A stretch of DNA of 61,526 bases from Schlesneria paludicola DSM 18645 (GCA_945876035.1 CAMCMU010000030.1:1-61526), one strand, 5' to 3'. Numbered from the stretch's first letter, positions 36,639 to 45,111 are shown. Numbers and translations are program-made. The notes: generated from the sequence alone by a model not told the origin.

Positions 36639-37262
36639 CTATCGGCGTCCGCTAAGCGGTGTGTAGACTCGGTTTAAGAAATACTCTGCGGCGACGATCT
36701 GGTCGCGGCTATAAGAATCACCGTACAGCAAGCGTATAACAAGTGCGTCCAACGACACCATGCCCGCTTGAAGCATGAGTTTTCCAATCCTTTCACCAAA
36801 ATGCCTTGATTCATCGTTAGTGTCGAGGTCGAAAGCGGTGTCCGGCCGTTCGACTGATGATTCGCTGCTGTACAAAACTCGTTCCAGTGCTGAGATGTGT
36901 TGCTGTAATCGAGTTCGGAGGTGACTAGAGATTCCGATGTAGATGGGCGGAGAAAATGCAAGAGTGGCATCTGCCAACAACTGCGTTAGCGGAGTCGGCG
37001 TTGCGATCGACCTGCTCTTTGCCGTTCCTTCATAATGCTCGCCAAGGTGACCTTTCAATGAGACTCTCATCCGACGACTACGAAAGAGGTTCGCATACGC
37101 GGGGACAAGTGGATCATTAGCAGATTTCCTGGGAATCCGAAGGTACCATGCGTAAAGACCGGACACCTCGTCAACCGTCGGGACATCTCTTGCTGGAAAG
37201 ACATGATATTTGCATTTATCGCCGTATCCAAAATCGTATTCAATAGGCCCCTTAGCTGACAT
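36639..37262 (-). CDS. GIY-YIG nuclease-like protein with internal insert
   Basis: A 207-residue protein from ATG 37262. It has the GIY-YIG elements in modified form: SGLYAWYL (about 32-39; GLY in place of GIY), then a long insert with basic residues (about 40-107), then PPIYIGISSHLRTRLQQHIS with YIG and the catalytic-type Arg. A C-terminal AAEYFLNRVYTPLSG supplies the likely metal-binding Glu. The typical end Asn is replaced by Gly/Ser, so activity is not certain. The frame is open upstream to 37463, overlapping the sspD end, but that part has no motif and I prefer the later start. It lies 180 bases after sspD and 12 bases before the DGQHR gene. Confidence 0.6.
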   Translation of the reverse strand: MSAKGPIEYDFGYGDKCKYHVFPARDVPTVDEVSGLYAWYLRIPRKSANDPLVPAYANLFRSRRMRVSLKGHLGEHYEGTAKSRSIATPTPLTQLLADATLAFSPPIYIGISSHLRTRLQQHISALERVLYSSESSVERPDTAFDLDTNDESRHFGERIGKLMLQAGMVSLDALVIRLLYGDSYSRDQIVAAEYFLNRVYTPLSGRR

Positions 37263-37441
37263 TTTTTGGAACTTTTTATTCAAGGCGACTTCGTGAGAAA
37301 AAGGAAGCAAGTAGTATGAAAGTTGTGAAAATGCACGTGGCTGTTGCGATACGTTATATGCGATTAATGACAACGCTGAACCGCCGATTGTTGCCTGGGA
37401 CGATCTGAAAGGCATCGTAGATATGCGTTGTCTGAACTTCC

Positions 37442-38251
37442 CTAAAGATGACAGATCGCACATCCTTGTGTGTCGTCCAGAATTGGCAGCGGTTGCGGGG
37501 GTAGTGCTGCGACTTCATCCAAAGTTCGGCCTTCATTCCAAGTGAAACCTTTTGATTCGTTTTCGTATTTTTTTGCCGCTTCGAAGAGATCCGGGTGATT
37601 TTCTTTGAGCCGCTGCCACTCGCCAATCTGCTGATAGAAACAGAAATAGCAGCCGGAACGAGATCGCCATTCGTAATATTTCGGGAGACCGAGTCCGGAC
37701 TCTTCGAGAATCTGCTTGATATCCGAGATACCAAGGCCGTCGTCGCGGAACGGATAGATGGGAATGATGTTTTGCTTATCAGAGAATTTCGGGGGTTTCT
37801 TGGCCTGATAGCCGTCGCGGTCTTCGTCAGCTCGAATGCCGATATAGCTGTACGCTTCCGTGTCGCCCACGTATTTTTCAAACGGTTCGATTTTTAGTTT
37901 CCGGGTACACCAACGACTGCGTGGGCTAGGCAGGTAGTCGCCATAAAGTTCTCGCAAGTAGATGTCGAAGGGATTTCGTCCCGGCTTGGCCTTTACTCCA
38001 AGGATGGAAAAGGCGTTGACGCGGTTTACCTTGACTCCAAGGAGCGCTTCCAATCGCTCGATGTACTCATCGGTCTCGGGCAACTCGACCATCGTATCGC
38101 AGAAGACGTACTCCGCCCTGGCATGAATCTCGGGATACTTCTGCCAAATGTAAACTGCCAGCGCAGCCGAGTCCTTACCACCGGAAATGCTGATAATGTG
38201 TCGGCGAGTTTCGGTCTCAATGTTCGCAACTACTTCGCTGATTTGTGCCAC
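37442..38251 (-). CDS. sspD: PAPS-reductase-like ATP pyrophosphatase (SspD; DndC-like)
   Basis: A 269-residue member of the PAPS reductase family, which activates DNA for sulfur insertion in phosphorothioation. The PP-loop is ISISGGKDS (20-28). Conserved further sites are RWCTRKLKIEPFEKYVG, GIRADEDRDGY, and paired cysteines in GCYFCFYQQ and near the C-terminus GCAICHL, which could hold an Fe-S cluster together with the Cys of CTRK. It is much shorter than the usual DndC. With a DUF4007 protein and a large ATPase encoded upstream it fits SspD of the single-strand system. The start overlaps the end of the sspC gene by 22 bases. Confidence 0.85.
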   Translation of the reverse strand: MAQISEVVANIETETRRHIISISGGKDSAALAVYIWQKYPEIHARAEYVFCDTMVELPETDEYIERLEALLGVKVNRVNAFSILGVKAKPGRNPFDIYLRELYGDYLPSPRSRWCTRKLKIEPFEKYVGDTEAYSYIGIRADEDRDGYQAKKPPKFSDKQNIIPIYPFRDDGLGISDIKQILEESGLGLPKYYEWRSRSGCYFCFYQQIGEWQRLKENHPDLFEAAKKYENESKGFTWNEGRTLDEVAALPPQPLPILDDTQGCAICHL

Positions 38252-41200
38252 AATGAGCCCTTGCCGTGTCCAATTGCAATGGAATCGATCACCGCCTGTG
38301 CTTCCGATTTACCAACCAAACCCACAAGCCGATCGTAAAGTTCGACCATTCTTCCATGTATCAGGTCGGAAATCCCGCCAGCGTCGGATTTCTCGCCGCC
38401 CGCAAGGCTTGTGTCTTCGATCCTGCGCACGACATTATGAAACTCTCGATCAAAAGTTGCTACCGTACTGTCGTCCCATCTCCCAACAGTCTTGCCCACA
38501 AGCAAACTCCCGAGGGAATCCAGCAGGCCAGCGTCTGTTTCGTAAGGCATTCGCATTCGGGAAAGTAGGGCTTTCGCGACGCCATCGGTCAGCTTTTCAA
38601 TAAAGTTGTCGGAAAAACAATCCGCCCATCGCTGACACACATCGATTACTCGTTCTGTCTCAGCGGTACGCCCAAGTCCGATAGCGTTTCGAATAGATGA
38701 CGAAGCCTGTTCGCCATACACGGACGCAATCGCTTCAAGCTCTTGCGCACACTTCATGATGTGGGTCATCAGTTTCTTGGTTTGATCGACGTCACACTCG
38801 CAGGCATCCGGGATGAACTTCATCAACAGACGAACGGGATCGGTAATTCTCGCAATGCCATCTCGAAATTTGATGGCCATTGGAGACAGACGACGTGTTG
38901 TCATCGCTGCCGGAGGAATCTGTGATTTCCAGCCCTGCACTGCATCAAAGCACTGCCGGATCAAGTCGTTATGAGGGACTTCATATGTTGTCACCGAGCT
39001 GAAGTGCTGGTGAAACTTGCGAAGATACTTCTCTCGCTTGTCGTCGAGTTCGAGAACCGTCAATTGATAGTCATCAGGATTTCGGCAGAGATCCTCAATG
39101 TCTGTCGGAAGCAAATCATTCAGGTATTCACCGTTTCGAGTGATTGAGACAGCATTGGCAAATGCCTTTAACCCAGCCGCAAACAGGATCGGTATCAAGC
39201 CAGCTCGCAAGCCAATTGGTGGCCGCAGTAGTTTTTCAAAGAACGGCCGGATCTGCTTCGGCTTCTCATCGGGTTCCGTCATGAATTTCTGGAACAGAGT
39301 CCATACAGCCTTGAGGCCCGGATTGTGCTTAATCGCCGACGGCGCGGCGTACTCCCAAGTCTCCGTCTTGCCATTCTGACGATAGAGGCCCGTTTGAAGC
39401 AGGACAGTTCGAAACACGGACTTGTCGGGGAAATGTCCCTGCAGACCAAAGTCTTCTTGTCCGTGCCGTTCCAGCAGCCCGAGCAACAGTTTTTTGCGAG
39501 AATTGATCATCGTTGGCGTCGGCCTCTTGCGCACGATCATCTCGTTGTTGATCAATGGTGTGCTGCTGAAGACGTCTTCCATCATCGCAGAGAGACTTGA
39601 ACGCAGGGCTCGTGGCGACGAGATCGTCAGTTCGGTACCTTGGTAGAACCATCGCGGGCCGGAACGACCAGGTCGCAGCAATCGGTCAACAAGCTTCTGT
39701 AAATGATTGCGAGCGTCGTCCGTCATCTGCTGCAATTCCTGCAGTGCCAATGGGTCTGATTCTACGAGGTCAACATTCAGCTGCATTCTCTGCAGGGACG
39801 CGACTTCGATCGCCGCGTCCAGTAATGGCAACGGCTCTGATGGCAGTGCAACCACGATTCTAGCGTCGTTCAAATGCTCTTTGGCGATGACCACCGCTGC
39901 CCCAAGTTCTTCGTGACTGTCGGCGAGCAGATAAATGACTTTGCCGTCGCTGTCGGGCGGCATTTGCTCGATCAGCATCTGGAAATTGACGAACGAATCA
40001 AACTGTGTGACAGTCTGATATTCGCCCAGCAAGTAACGGCGAATAAAACAGCGGTCGTTGTACTCAACAGGTTTCCACGCCGGGGGAGGGGCTTCCCGAT
40101 TCAGGAACTGAAGCAAATCGAATGCCGTGGCAACAGCTCTCTTTTCATCCTCTAACTTGCCTCGGAGGTCCATGTCCGTGCCATGCCAGATGCTGACATC
40201 ATCGTTGTGCCGTCGATGCAGGAGTAGTTTCCGGTCGATAAGTGATTGAATCGCGTCGGTCCATTGACCCGCTTTGTCAAAGCCCATGGCAGCAAATTCG
40301 AGCAAGCTCTTCCCGGTTCGGGAACGCTCACCACTGGTGCCAAGTCCCAGGAGGCATGCCGTTTTCAACACACACATCTGCGAGGCATCATCTGGCACTT
40401 TGGACAGCGCACTCTCTGTCTCAAGCCACTGCCTGTGCGTTCCGCCGACAGCGGTATCGGCGCGCATGGCTGGCGAAAAGTAGTTATACAAGTGCTGCGG
40501 ACTGATACTGTAGCCCAGGCTTTCATGGTACATAAAGCTGAACAGGGTCCGTTCGTTTTGAGCAACCCGAGCAGAGACGCGCGGCAGCAAATACAGCGTT
40601 GCTGGCTCAAGCGGAAAAGCGTTGTAGAGAAGCTCACTCAGTTCTGCTTGTGTAAAGTCGGTGAAGAGCCCGCTCGCCTGTGCTGATTTGGCAAGTTCCG
40701 TGGCCTTTCGTTTGGTGATTTCTGGTTCGCGTTCACCTCGACGATCCGCCATCACTTCGCCGACAAGTCGGTAGATTTCCTTACTGTCATCGACATACTG
40801 AATCGTTCGAAAGCGGCCTTCGATTTTTTTCCAGTCAGACCGAACGCCTTGCGGTGCATTCGACGCGTAATGCAGAAGTCCCTGATGAAGAATGAGACCA
40901 AGTGTGATTGGAATATCGGAAGACCGAGAAATAAACTCAGCCAGAAGCTGTAATTCCAGGAGTGCTTCGCCGCGACCATCGGCAACAAGCGTTTCCAGAT
41001 GTCGGCCGAATTCGTCCCAAATCACGACAATTCGGTCGAATCCTTTTTCTGACGCCTTCTCTTTGAGGGCATTCAGGATTGCGATTGCATCCTGACCAGT
41101 CTTCGCTGGCATCGACTGCAGGAATCGGGCCTGACGACCGTCACACAAACGCTGCATCGACCCAATCGCTGCGTTTCGCAATGCAACGGCAAGACTCTCA

Positions 41201-41595
41201 CACGAGCCATGCAGCGCAAGCACAATTCCTTGGCGATCCGGATGCTTTGCTCGATTTTCAGCAAATCCTCCCAGCTCTTTGCTGACGGATTTCAGCCGCC
41301 CCGCAATGTTCTTGAGTACATCACCGGCGTCAGGACGATTCTCGATCATCTGCAGCGTGTAAACCGCAGTGAGAGACTTTCCAGTACCGTACGGAGCAAC
41401 GATCAAAAAGGCACGGTCAACGTCATGCGCGGTCATCGCACGAATGAGCGAGACACACTTCGTTGTTGGGCGAAAATGCTCAATGCGTGATGGCTGATCA
41501 GCATCAAATACAAGATTGATTGACTTCAGAAAGGATTCCGCATGGATGGTCGCCGATCCGGATTTCCTTGTCCGCTTTGTTTTTTTAGGCGACAT
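38230..41595 (-). CDS. sspC: Large P-loop ATPase (SspC-like)
   Basis: An 1121-residue P-loop NTPase. Walker A is VAPYGTGKS (about 66-74) and Walker B is VVIWDEFG (about 190-197), followed by a helical AAA-like region with ISRSSDIPITLGLILHQGLL. The remaining 800 residues are largely helical and without a known catalytic domain. In SspABCD systems the third gene codes for an ATPase that works with the DUF4007 nickase, and this protein has that position. I set the start at ATG 41595, which follows GAGGAGGGG at good distance and overlaps the sspB end by 11 bases. An earlier start at 41622 is less likely. The sspD gene overlaps its 3' end, so the set is one transcript. Confidence 0.8.
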   Translation of the reverse strand: MSPKKTKRTRKSGSATIHAESFLKSINLVFDADQPSRIEHFRPTTKCVSLIRAMTAHDVDRAFLIVAPYGTGKSLTAVYTLQMIENRPDAGDVLKNIAGRLKSVSKELGGFAENRAKHPDRQGIVLALHGSCESLAVALRNAAIGSMQRLCDGRQARFLQSMPAKTGQDAIAILNALKEKASEKGFDRIVVIWDEFGRHLETLVADGRGEALLELQLLAEFISRSSDIPITLGLILHQGLLHYASNAPQGVRSDWKKIEGRFRTIQYVDDSKEIYRLVGEVMADRRGEREPEITKRKATELAKSAQASGLFTDFTQAELSELLYNAFPLEPATLYLLPRVSARVAQNERTLFSFMYHESLGYSISPQHLYNYFSPAMRADTAVGGTHRQWLETESALSKVPDDASQMCVLKTACLLGLGTSGERSRTGKSLLEFAAMGFDKAGQWTDAIQSLIDRKLLLHRRHNDDVSIWHGTDMDLRGKLEDEKRAVATAFDLLQFLNREAPPPAWKPVEYNDRCFIRRYLLGEYQTVTQFDSFVNFQMLIEQMPPDSDGKVIYLLADSHEELGAAVVIAKEHLNDARIVVALPSEPLPLLDAAIEVASLQRMQLNVDLVESDPLALQELQQMTDDARNHLQKLVDRLLRPGRSGPRWFYQGTELTISSPRALRSSLSAMMEDVFSSTPLINNEMIVRKRPTPTMINSRKKLLLGLLERHGQEDFGLQGHFPDKSVFRTVLLQTGLYRQNGKTETWEYAAPSAIKHNPGLKAVWTLFQKFMTEPDEKPKQIRPFFEKLLRPPIGLRAGLIPILFAAGLKAFANAVSITRNGEYLNDLLPTDIEDLCRNPDDYQLTVLELDDKREKYLRKFHQHFSSVTTYEVPHNDLIRQCFDAVQGWKSQIPPAAMTTRRLSPMAIKFRDGIARITDPVRLLMKFIPDACECDVDQTKKLMTHIMKCAQELEAIASVYGEQASSSIRNAIGLGRTAETERVIDVCQRWADCFSDNFIEKLTDGVAKALLSRMRMPYETDAGLLDSLGSLLVGKTVGRWDDSTVATFDREFHNVVRRIEDTSLAGGEKSDAGGISDLIHGRMVELYDRLVGLVGKSEAQAVIDSIAIGHGKGSLWHKSAK

Positions 41596-42502
41596 GCAAC
41601 GACCCCTCCTCGATGCTTGCATAGTGAGCGACGACCCAATCCAGTGGGCTTTGCTGTTTCACCCGGATGACTCGATCGCCAGCCATCCCTGAAATTTGAA
41701 TTGCACCGTTTCCGGAGAGGCTTTCAGCACGGGATGCAACTTCGAACAGAGTCTCGGCCGTCAATGCAAAACAACGGCCCGGTCCTCCTGGCTTGCGCGC
41801 AGCATCTGTGATGGAGATATCAGATGCCCGGGCGCCACCGGAGGTATGTTCAAACGCTTTGGAAATTGCATACCCCAAGACCTCTGGGGGAATCGGCTTT
41901 ACCTCGTGATGAAACTGGTAATAGCCGGATGTCTTAAAAAAGCTGAGCAATCCCAAGTCACGAAATGGACAGTCTGCACCGTCCTCTGGATCATCGTGAG
42001 TGTTGGGAATCGTTCTGGCATAACTTGCCAGCATGCAGCCCAGATCCCGGTCCAGTGTGGTTGCACTCGGCGGCTTCTTCGTCGTCATCTCGATCTGGCG
42101 TTTGAGGCTCTCCACGCAAACAGCCCGGTCAAACCGATCATGCCCGAAGCTGTTGAAGAACCAAGCCCATGAGGCCGCAAAAGCTGGATTGTTGACGAGG
42201 TTTACGTGAAGGATCCACCAAGTGCCTTCAGACAGGAAATATGGGTCCAGTTCCCAAACCCTGCACCCCAGTTCGGTCATTTGCAGTAGCGAGCGTTTGC
42301 CTGCGACGGCTTCCGGCGCAGGTTCCGCCAGCTGCGTTGCCATCAACCAGTGGCGAATGGACTTCCCCATGTTGCGACCGACGCCGAGATGATCGGCAAC
42401 ATCGTCCTGAGTAAACAGCTCGGAATTCTTGTTCAGAAGTCGAAGGCCCTTGTGAAGCCAGCCTTCTCGAATTGCAAAGGTTTCGTGGCCTCCAAATCGC
42501 AC
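41585..42502 (-). CDS. sspB: DUF4007 protein (SspB-like DNA nickase)
   Basis: A 305-residue DUF4007 protein. The N-terminus MRFGGHETFAIREGWLHKGL is the family signature, followed by a helix-turn-helix-like part with DVADHLGVGRNMGKSIRHWL. SspB proteins of this family are reported to nick DNA as part of single-strand phosphorothioation. The start is GTG with GGAGG upstream. The gene lies 28 bases after sspA and overlaps sspC by 11 bases. Near the C-terminus is the sequence WVVAHYASIEEGSLHVA. I see no sign of damage. The nickase role is taken from the family and is not visible as a known catalytic motif. Confidence 0.88.
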   Translation of the reverse strand: MRFGGHETFAIREGWLHKGLRLLNKNSELFTQDDVADHLGVGRNMGKSIRHWLMATQLAEPAPEAVAGKRSLLQMTELGCRVWELDPYFLSEGTWWILHVNLVNNPAFAASWAWFFNSFGHDRFDRAVCVESLKRQIEMTTKKPPSATTLDRDLGCMLASYARTIPNTHDDPEDGADCPFRDLGLLSFFKTSGYYQFHHEVKPIPPEVLGYAISKAFEHTSGGARASDISITDAARKPGGPGRCFALTAETLFEVASRAESLSGNGAIQISGMAGDRVIRVKQQSPLDWVVAHYASIEEGSLHVA

Positions 42503-42530
42503 TTTATTGCGCCTCCGTGTTCAGTTTTCA

Positions 42531-43691
42531 TCAGTCGTTGATAGCGGTGAATTGCGTGAATCTTCGCAGTTGAGGCACTAGTTTTGCAAGGCATCGCACA
42601 GTTTCGTCTATCTCTTCGTCCGAATTCAAAACAGACACGCTAAATCGCACGCTGGCATAGGCTTGTGACTCCGACAATCCCATGGCCCGAAGGACATACG
42701 AGGGCTCTGGCCGCTGGTTGGTACACGCGGAACTTTGAGAACAACGAATTCCCTCCTGGTCAAGCCTTCCGACCAACGCTTCACCGTCCAGTCCTTCGAA
42801 TCGCAAGTTTGTCGTATTGCAGACTCTGTTTTCCGGGTCGCCATTCACAAACACGTCAGGAATCTGAGTCAGAACGGCCCTTTCTAACCGGTCTCGTCGG
42901 TCCCGTAACGTGGAAATTGTATCGCCGAGCCGGCTCAGTCGGAGTCCAGCTGCAGCACCGGCCCCTGCGATTCCCGGAAGGTTCTCTGTACCGGCTCTGC
43001 GACCGGATTCCTGAGAACCGCCAAATATGAACTGGGCAAGTTTCACGCCCGGTCGGACGTAAAGTCCGCCGACTCCCTGCGGTCCATTAAACTTGTGAGC
43101 GCTGAACGACAGGAAATCACAACCCAAATCTTCGACATTAACAGGCAGTTTTCCAACAGCCTGTGATGCGTCTGTATGGAACAAAACGCCGCGATCACGA
43201 CACAGCCTTGCGATTTCTTCGACTGGCTGAATCACCCCCGTTTCATTGTTCACCCAGTGAACGGACACAAGAGTTGTGTTTGGCGTGAGTGACTCTGCAA
43301 GTTGTTGAGCGTCAATTCGTCCGAGCCGATCCGTTGGAAGTCTGCAAACAGACGTCCCCTGATTTTCCATGACTTCGCACAGCGACTTGATGGAGGAATG
43401 CTCAATCTCTGTCGTTATCAAGGATGAATTCGGCTGTATGCACGTTCGCTGGAGTACCCAATTGTTCGCTTCGGTGGCCCCTGATGTGAAACACAACGAA
43501 TGCGACTGAGCCCCGAACAACTCTGCCATGGCTTCACGCGAATTTTGCAACAGCCGACGAGACCTTTCTCCAGCTCGATTGCTGCTCGACGGGTTTCCAA
43601 ATGAGTCCGACATTGCGGCGTTGACCGCAGCCATCACTTCCGGCAACGGCTGAGTTGTCGCGTTGTTATCTAAAAAAATCTCATTGGCCAT
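42531..43691 (-). CDS. sspA: Cysteine desulfurase (SspA / DndA / IscS-like)
   Basis: A 386-residue pyridoxal-phosphate enzyme that takes sulfur from cysteine as a protein persulfide. The motifs include IFLDNNATTQPLPEVMAA at the N-terminus, CFTSGATEANNWVL, HTDASQAVGKLPV, the PLP-lysine in SFSAHKFNGPQGVGGLYVRP, and the mobile catalytic-cysteine loop SQSSACTNQRPEPSYVLRAM near the C-terminus. It is first in the sspABCD set and should provide sulfur to SspD. An open frame reaches upstream to 43733, but MANEIFLDNNATT is the natural start. A role in general Fe-S metabolism is possible, but the place next to sspB argues for phosphorothioation. Confidence 0.9.
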   Translation of the reverse strand: MANEIFLDNNATTQPLPEVMAAVNAAMSDSFGNPSSSNRAGERSRRLLQNSREAMAELFGAQSHSLCFTSGATEANNWVLQRTCIQPNSSLITTEIEHSSIKSLCEVMENQGTSVCRLPTDRLGRIDAQQLAESLTPNTTLVSVHWVNNETGVIQPVEEIARLCRDRGVLFHTDASQAVGKLPVNVEDLGCDFLSFSAHKFNGPQGVGGLYVRPGVKLAQFIFGGSQESGRRAGTENLPGIAGAGAAAGLRLSRLGDTISTLRDRRDRLERAVLTQIPDVFVNGDPENRVCNTTNLRFEGLDGEALVGRLDQEGIRCSQSSACTNQRPEPSYVLRAMGLSESQAYASVRFSVSVLNSDEEIDETVRCLAKLVPQLRRFTQFTAIND

Positions 43692-43790
43692 TGCCGTAGT
43701 ATTCTCGAAGCCCCCTAGTCTAGCAAGCTTCAAGCTCGCAGAGGCGCATCATAAACCTATTCGCCACCGATAGGCCGTCAATATTCGGCA

Positions 43791-43907
43791 TCAAATGATC
43801 CAGAGATACGCTTTCAGTGCATTCAGATCCGCGACGTTGCCTTCCAGCGTCGTGACGGCAGTGGCGGAACCCTTCGACAGAGTCTCGATCAGTTCTTCGA
43901 AGTCCAT
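43791..43907 (-). CDS. Possible 38-residue peptide or gene fragment
   Basis: A short frame on the minus strand from ATG 43907 to TGA 43791. The product begins MDFEELIETLSKGSATAVTT and ends NALKAYLWII. The composition is protein-like with a regular helix pattern, but no family is recognised and no ribosome binding site is seen. The frame continues upstream through a REP-like element, where the sequence no longer looks like protein. It may be a leftover 3' end of a gene. Confidence 0.25.
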   Translation of the reverse strand: MDFEELIETLSKGSATAVTTLEGNVADLNALKAYLWII

Positions 43908-44041
43908 GCCTGCCGTTCGTTTATTCTTACAGCTTGATCTGGGTTTGTTGGTCGATGAAAATCGCTCAGCAAAGCATTGTCTCGTGGTGACTCGTCGTCC
44001 AACACCTACCATCGATGACAGCGTTAAAGATGAGCATCGAG

Positions 44042-44096
44042 CCCCCTCATCCGGCCTGTCGGCCACCTTCTCCCCCTGTGAGGGGGCGAAGGGGCG
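44042..44096. repeat. REP-like palindromic element
   Basis: The sequence starts CCCCCTCATCCGGCCTGTCG and contains the arm CTTCTCCCCC, a TGT loop and GAGGGGGCGAAG, which can fold into a hairpin. It resembles the short palindromic repeats (CCCTCATCCGGCC...TTCTCCC type) that are scattered in many bacterial genomes outside genes. Only this copy was noticed here. Confidence 0.55.
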
Positions 44097-44348
44097 ATTG
44101 CAGAAATCGGAGGCACGTTGCCCGTGCGGATCACTCTTCGCCGCCCGCGACGTCCTGGCCAGCATCCGGGCAGGCGTGCCGGGGTCAAACGAGTTGATCG
44201 GCATTTGCCGGGGAATAGTATGGCCAGAGTCCCGAACTGCCAAATCTTACAAAGCATTGCTTGAGAAAACTTTGCGACGGCGAAGAGACAGAAACGCCTG
44301 AGCGACATCCGGCGTATCACTCAGCTCCTGTACGATTGTCGATTCCTT

Positions 44349-44401
44349 TTGACAGGTGCGGATGGTGTTAATACAATGTATCACCATTGTATTAACACCA
44401 T
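44349..44401 (+). promoter_or_regulatory. Sigma70-type promoter inside a perfect inverted-repeat operator
   Basis: A -35 box TTGACA (44349-44354) and a -10 box TACAAT (44372-44377) are separated by exactly 17 bases. A perfect inverted repeat of 17 bases, left arm ATGGTGTTAATACAATG (44362-44378), spacer TATCAC, right arm 44385-44401, covers the -10 box and the likely transcription start. It lies 13 bases before the MazE-like antitoxin gene. This is the expected picture of an autoregulated antitoxin operon, in which the antitoxin dimer binds the repeat. Confidence 0.8.
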
Positions 44402-44414
44402 TGGAGACCGGAAG

Positions 44415-44642
44415 ATGCTCAAGAACTTCGTCAAACATGGCAACAGCTGGGCACTTGTCGTTGATCGGCCGATTCTCGACCTTCTGAAGATTGATCCTGA
44501 GTGCCCGGTGGAGCTGACCACGGATGGTACCTCCATCCGGATTACTGCCGCCGAAGACGGCAGTCAGAAGGAAAAACTGCGGAAAGCGAGCAGAAAGGTA
44601 AATGCTCGTCACAAGAAGGCCTTTCAAAAACTTGCTGAGTAG
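44415..44642 (+). CDS. AbrB/MazE-type antitoxin
   Basis: A 75-residue antitoxin with the swapped-hairpin AbrB/SpoVT fold, recognised by MLKNFVKHGNSWALVVDRPI at the N-terminus and LLKIDPECPVELTTDGTSIR next. The C-terminal part is basic and helical (KEKLRKASRKVNARHKKAFQ) and should neutralise the toxin. GGAG stands eight bases before ATG 44415. Directly upstream is a strong promoter with a perfect inverted repeat. Six bases after the stop begins the former Doc toxin gene, which is broken. The antitoxin seems to be intact and expressed without a working partner. It could still repress its own promoter or protect against a similar toxin elsewhere. Confidence 0.85.
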   Translation: MLKNFVKHGNSWALVVDRPILDLLKIDPECPVELTTDGTSIRITAAEDGSQKEKLRKASRKVNARHKKAFQKLAE

Positions 44643-44648
44643 GTCGAC

Positions 44649-45056
44649 ATGCCTGAATTTCTGACATTGGAACTGAATTTCTGACATTGGAAGATGTGCT
44701 TGAGTTGCATGCTGGCCAAATCAAGAGCTATGGCGGCAGTGAAGGATTGCGGAGTAGCGATCTGCTGCAGTCTGCCATCGCCCAGCCTGGGGTAACCTTT
44801 GGCGGACAGTTCCTGCATACCGACATCTTTCAAATGGCAGCTGCCTACCTGTTCCATCTTGTTCAGAACCACCCCCTTCATTGACGGCAACAAACGAATT
44901 AGTTTGGAAGCGGCCTTGGTCTTTCTCGAACTCAATGGCCAGTCGATCGAAGTTGACGATGAGCAACTCGTCGAACTTGTTCTCGGAGTTGCTCAAGGTC
45001 AGATCGATCAGACGCAGATTGCCGAATTCTTTCGGACTCAGACCGTCACTCCCTGA
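44649..45056 (+). pseudogene. Doc/Fic toxin pseudogene
   Basis: The toxin partner of the MazE-like antitoxin. Corrected for damage it would read MPEFLTLEDVLELHAGQIKS at the start, then YGGSEGLRSSDLLQSAIAQP, and the Fic core HPFIDGNKR followed by ALVFLELNGQSIEVDDEQLV, a normal Doc protein of about 128 residues that would modify a translation factor. Two lesions are seen: a perfect 20-bp tandem duplication right behind the start codon (44653-44692), which shifts the frame into a stop, and an extra C in the run of five at about 44867-44871, which breaks the frame inside the HPFxDGNKR active-site motif. No functional toxin can be made from the ATG. Confidence 0.85.
44653..44692. repeat. Perfect 20-bp tandem duplication in the doc gene
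   Basis: The unit CTGAATTTCTGACATTGGAA occurs twice in direct contact (44653-44672 and 44673-44692). Removing one copy restores the reading frame of the Doc toxin from its ATG at 44649. Twenty is not a multiple of three, so the duplication inactivates the gene. Confidence 0.9.
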
Positions 45057-45111
45057 GCAGAAGAGATGCGTTCCGCCTTCCGCCCGGTGAACTTCTCCCA
45101 TCTTTCAACGA

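Noticed and set aside
30138-43691. SspE-like (DUF262/DUF1524) restriction protein
   Set aside because: All genes of the set were checked by eye for the DUF262 N-terminus and the HNH-type C-terminus. None has them.
44362-44401. Inverted repeat before the antitoxin as a transcription terminator
   Set aside because: It overlaps a consensus -10 box, is AT-rich in the stem and has no T-run, so an operator explains it better.
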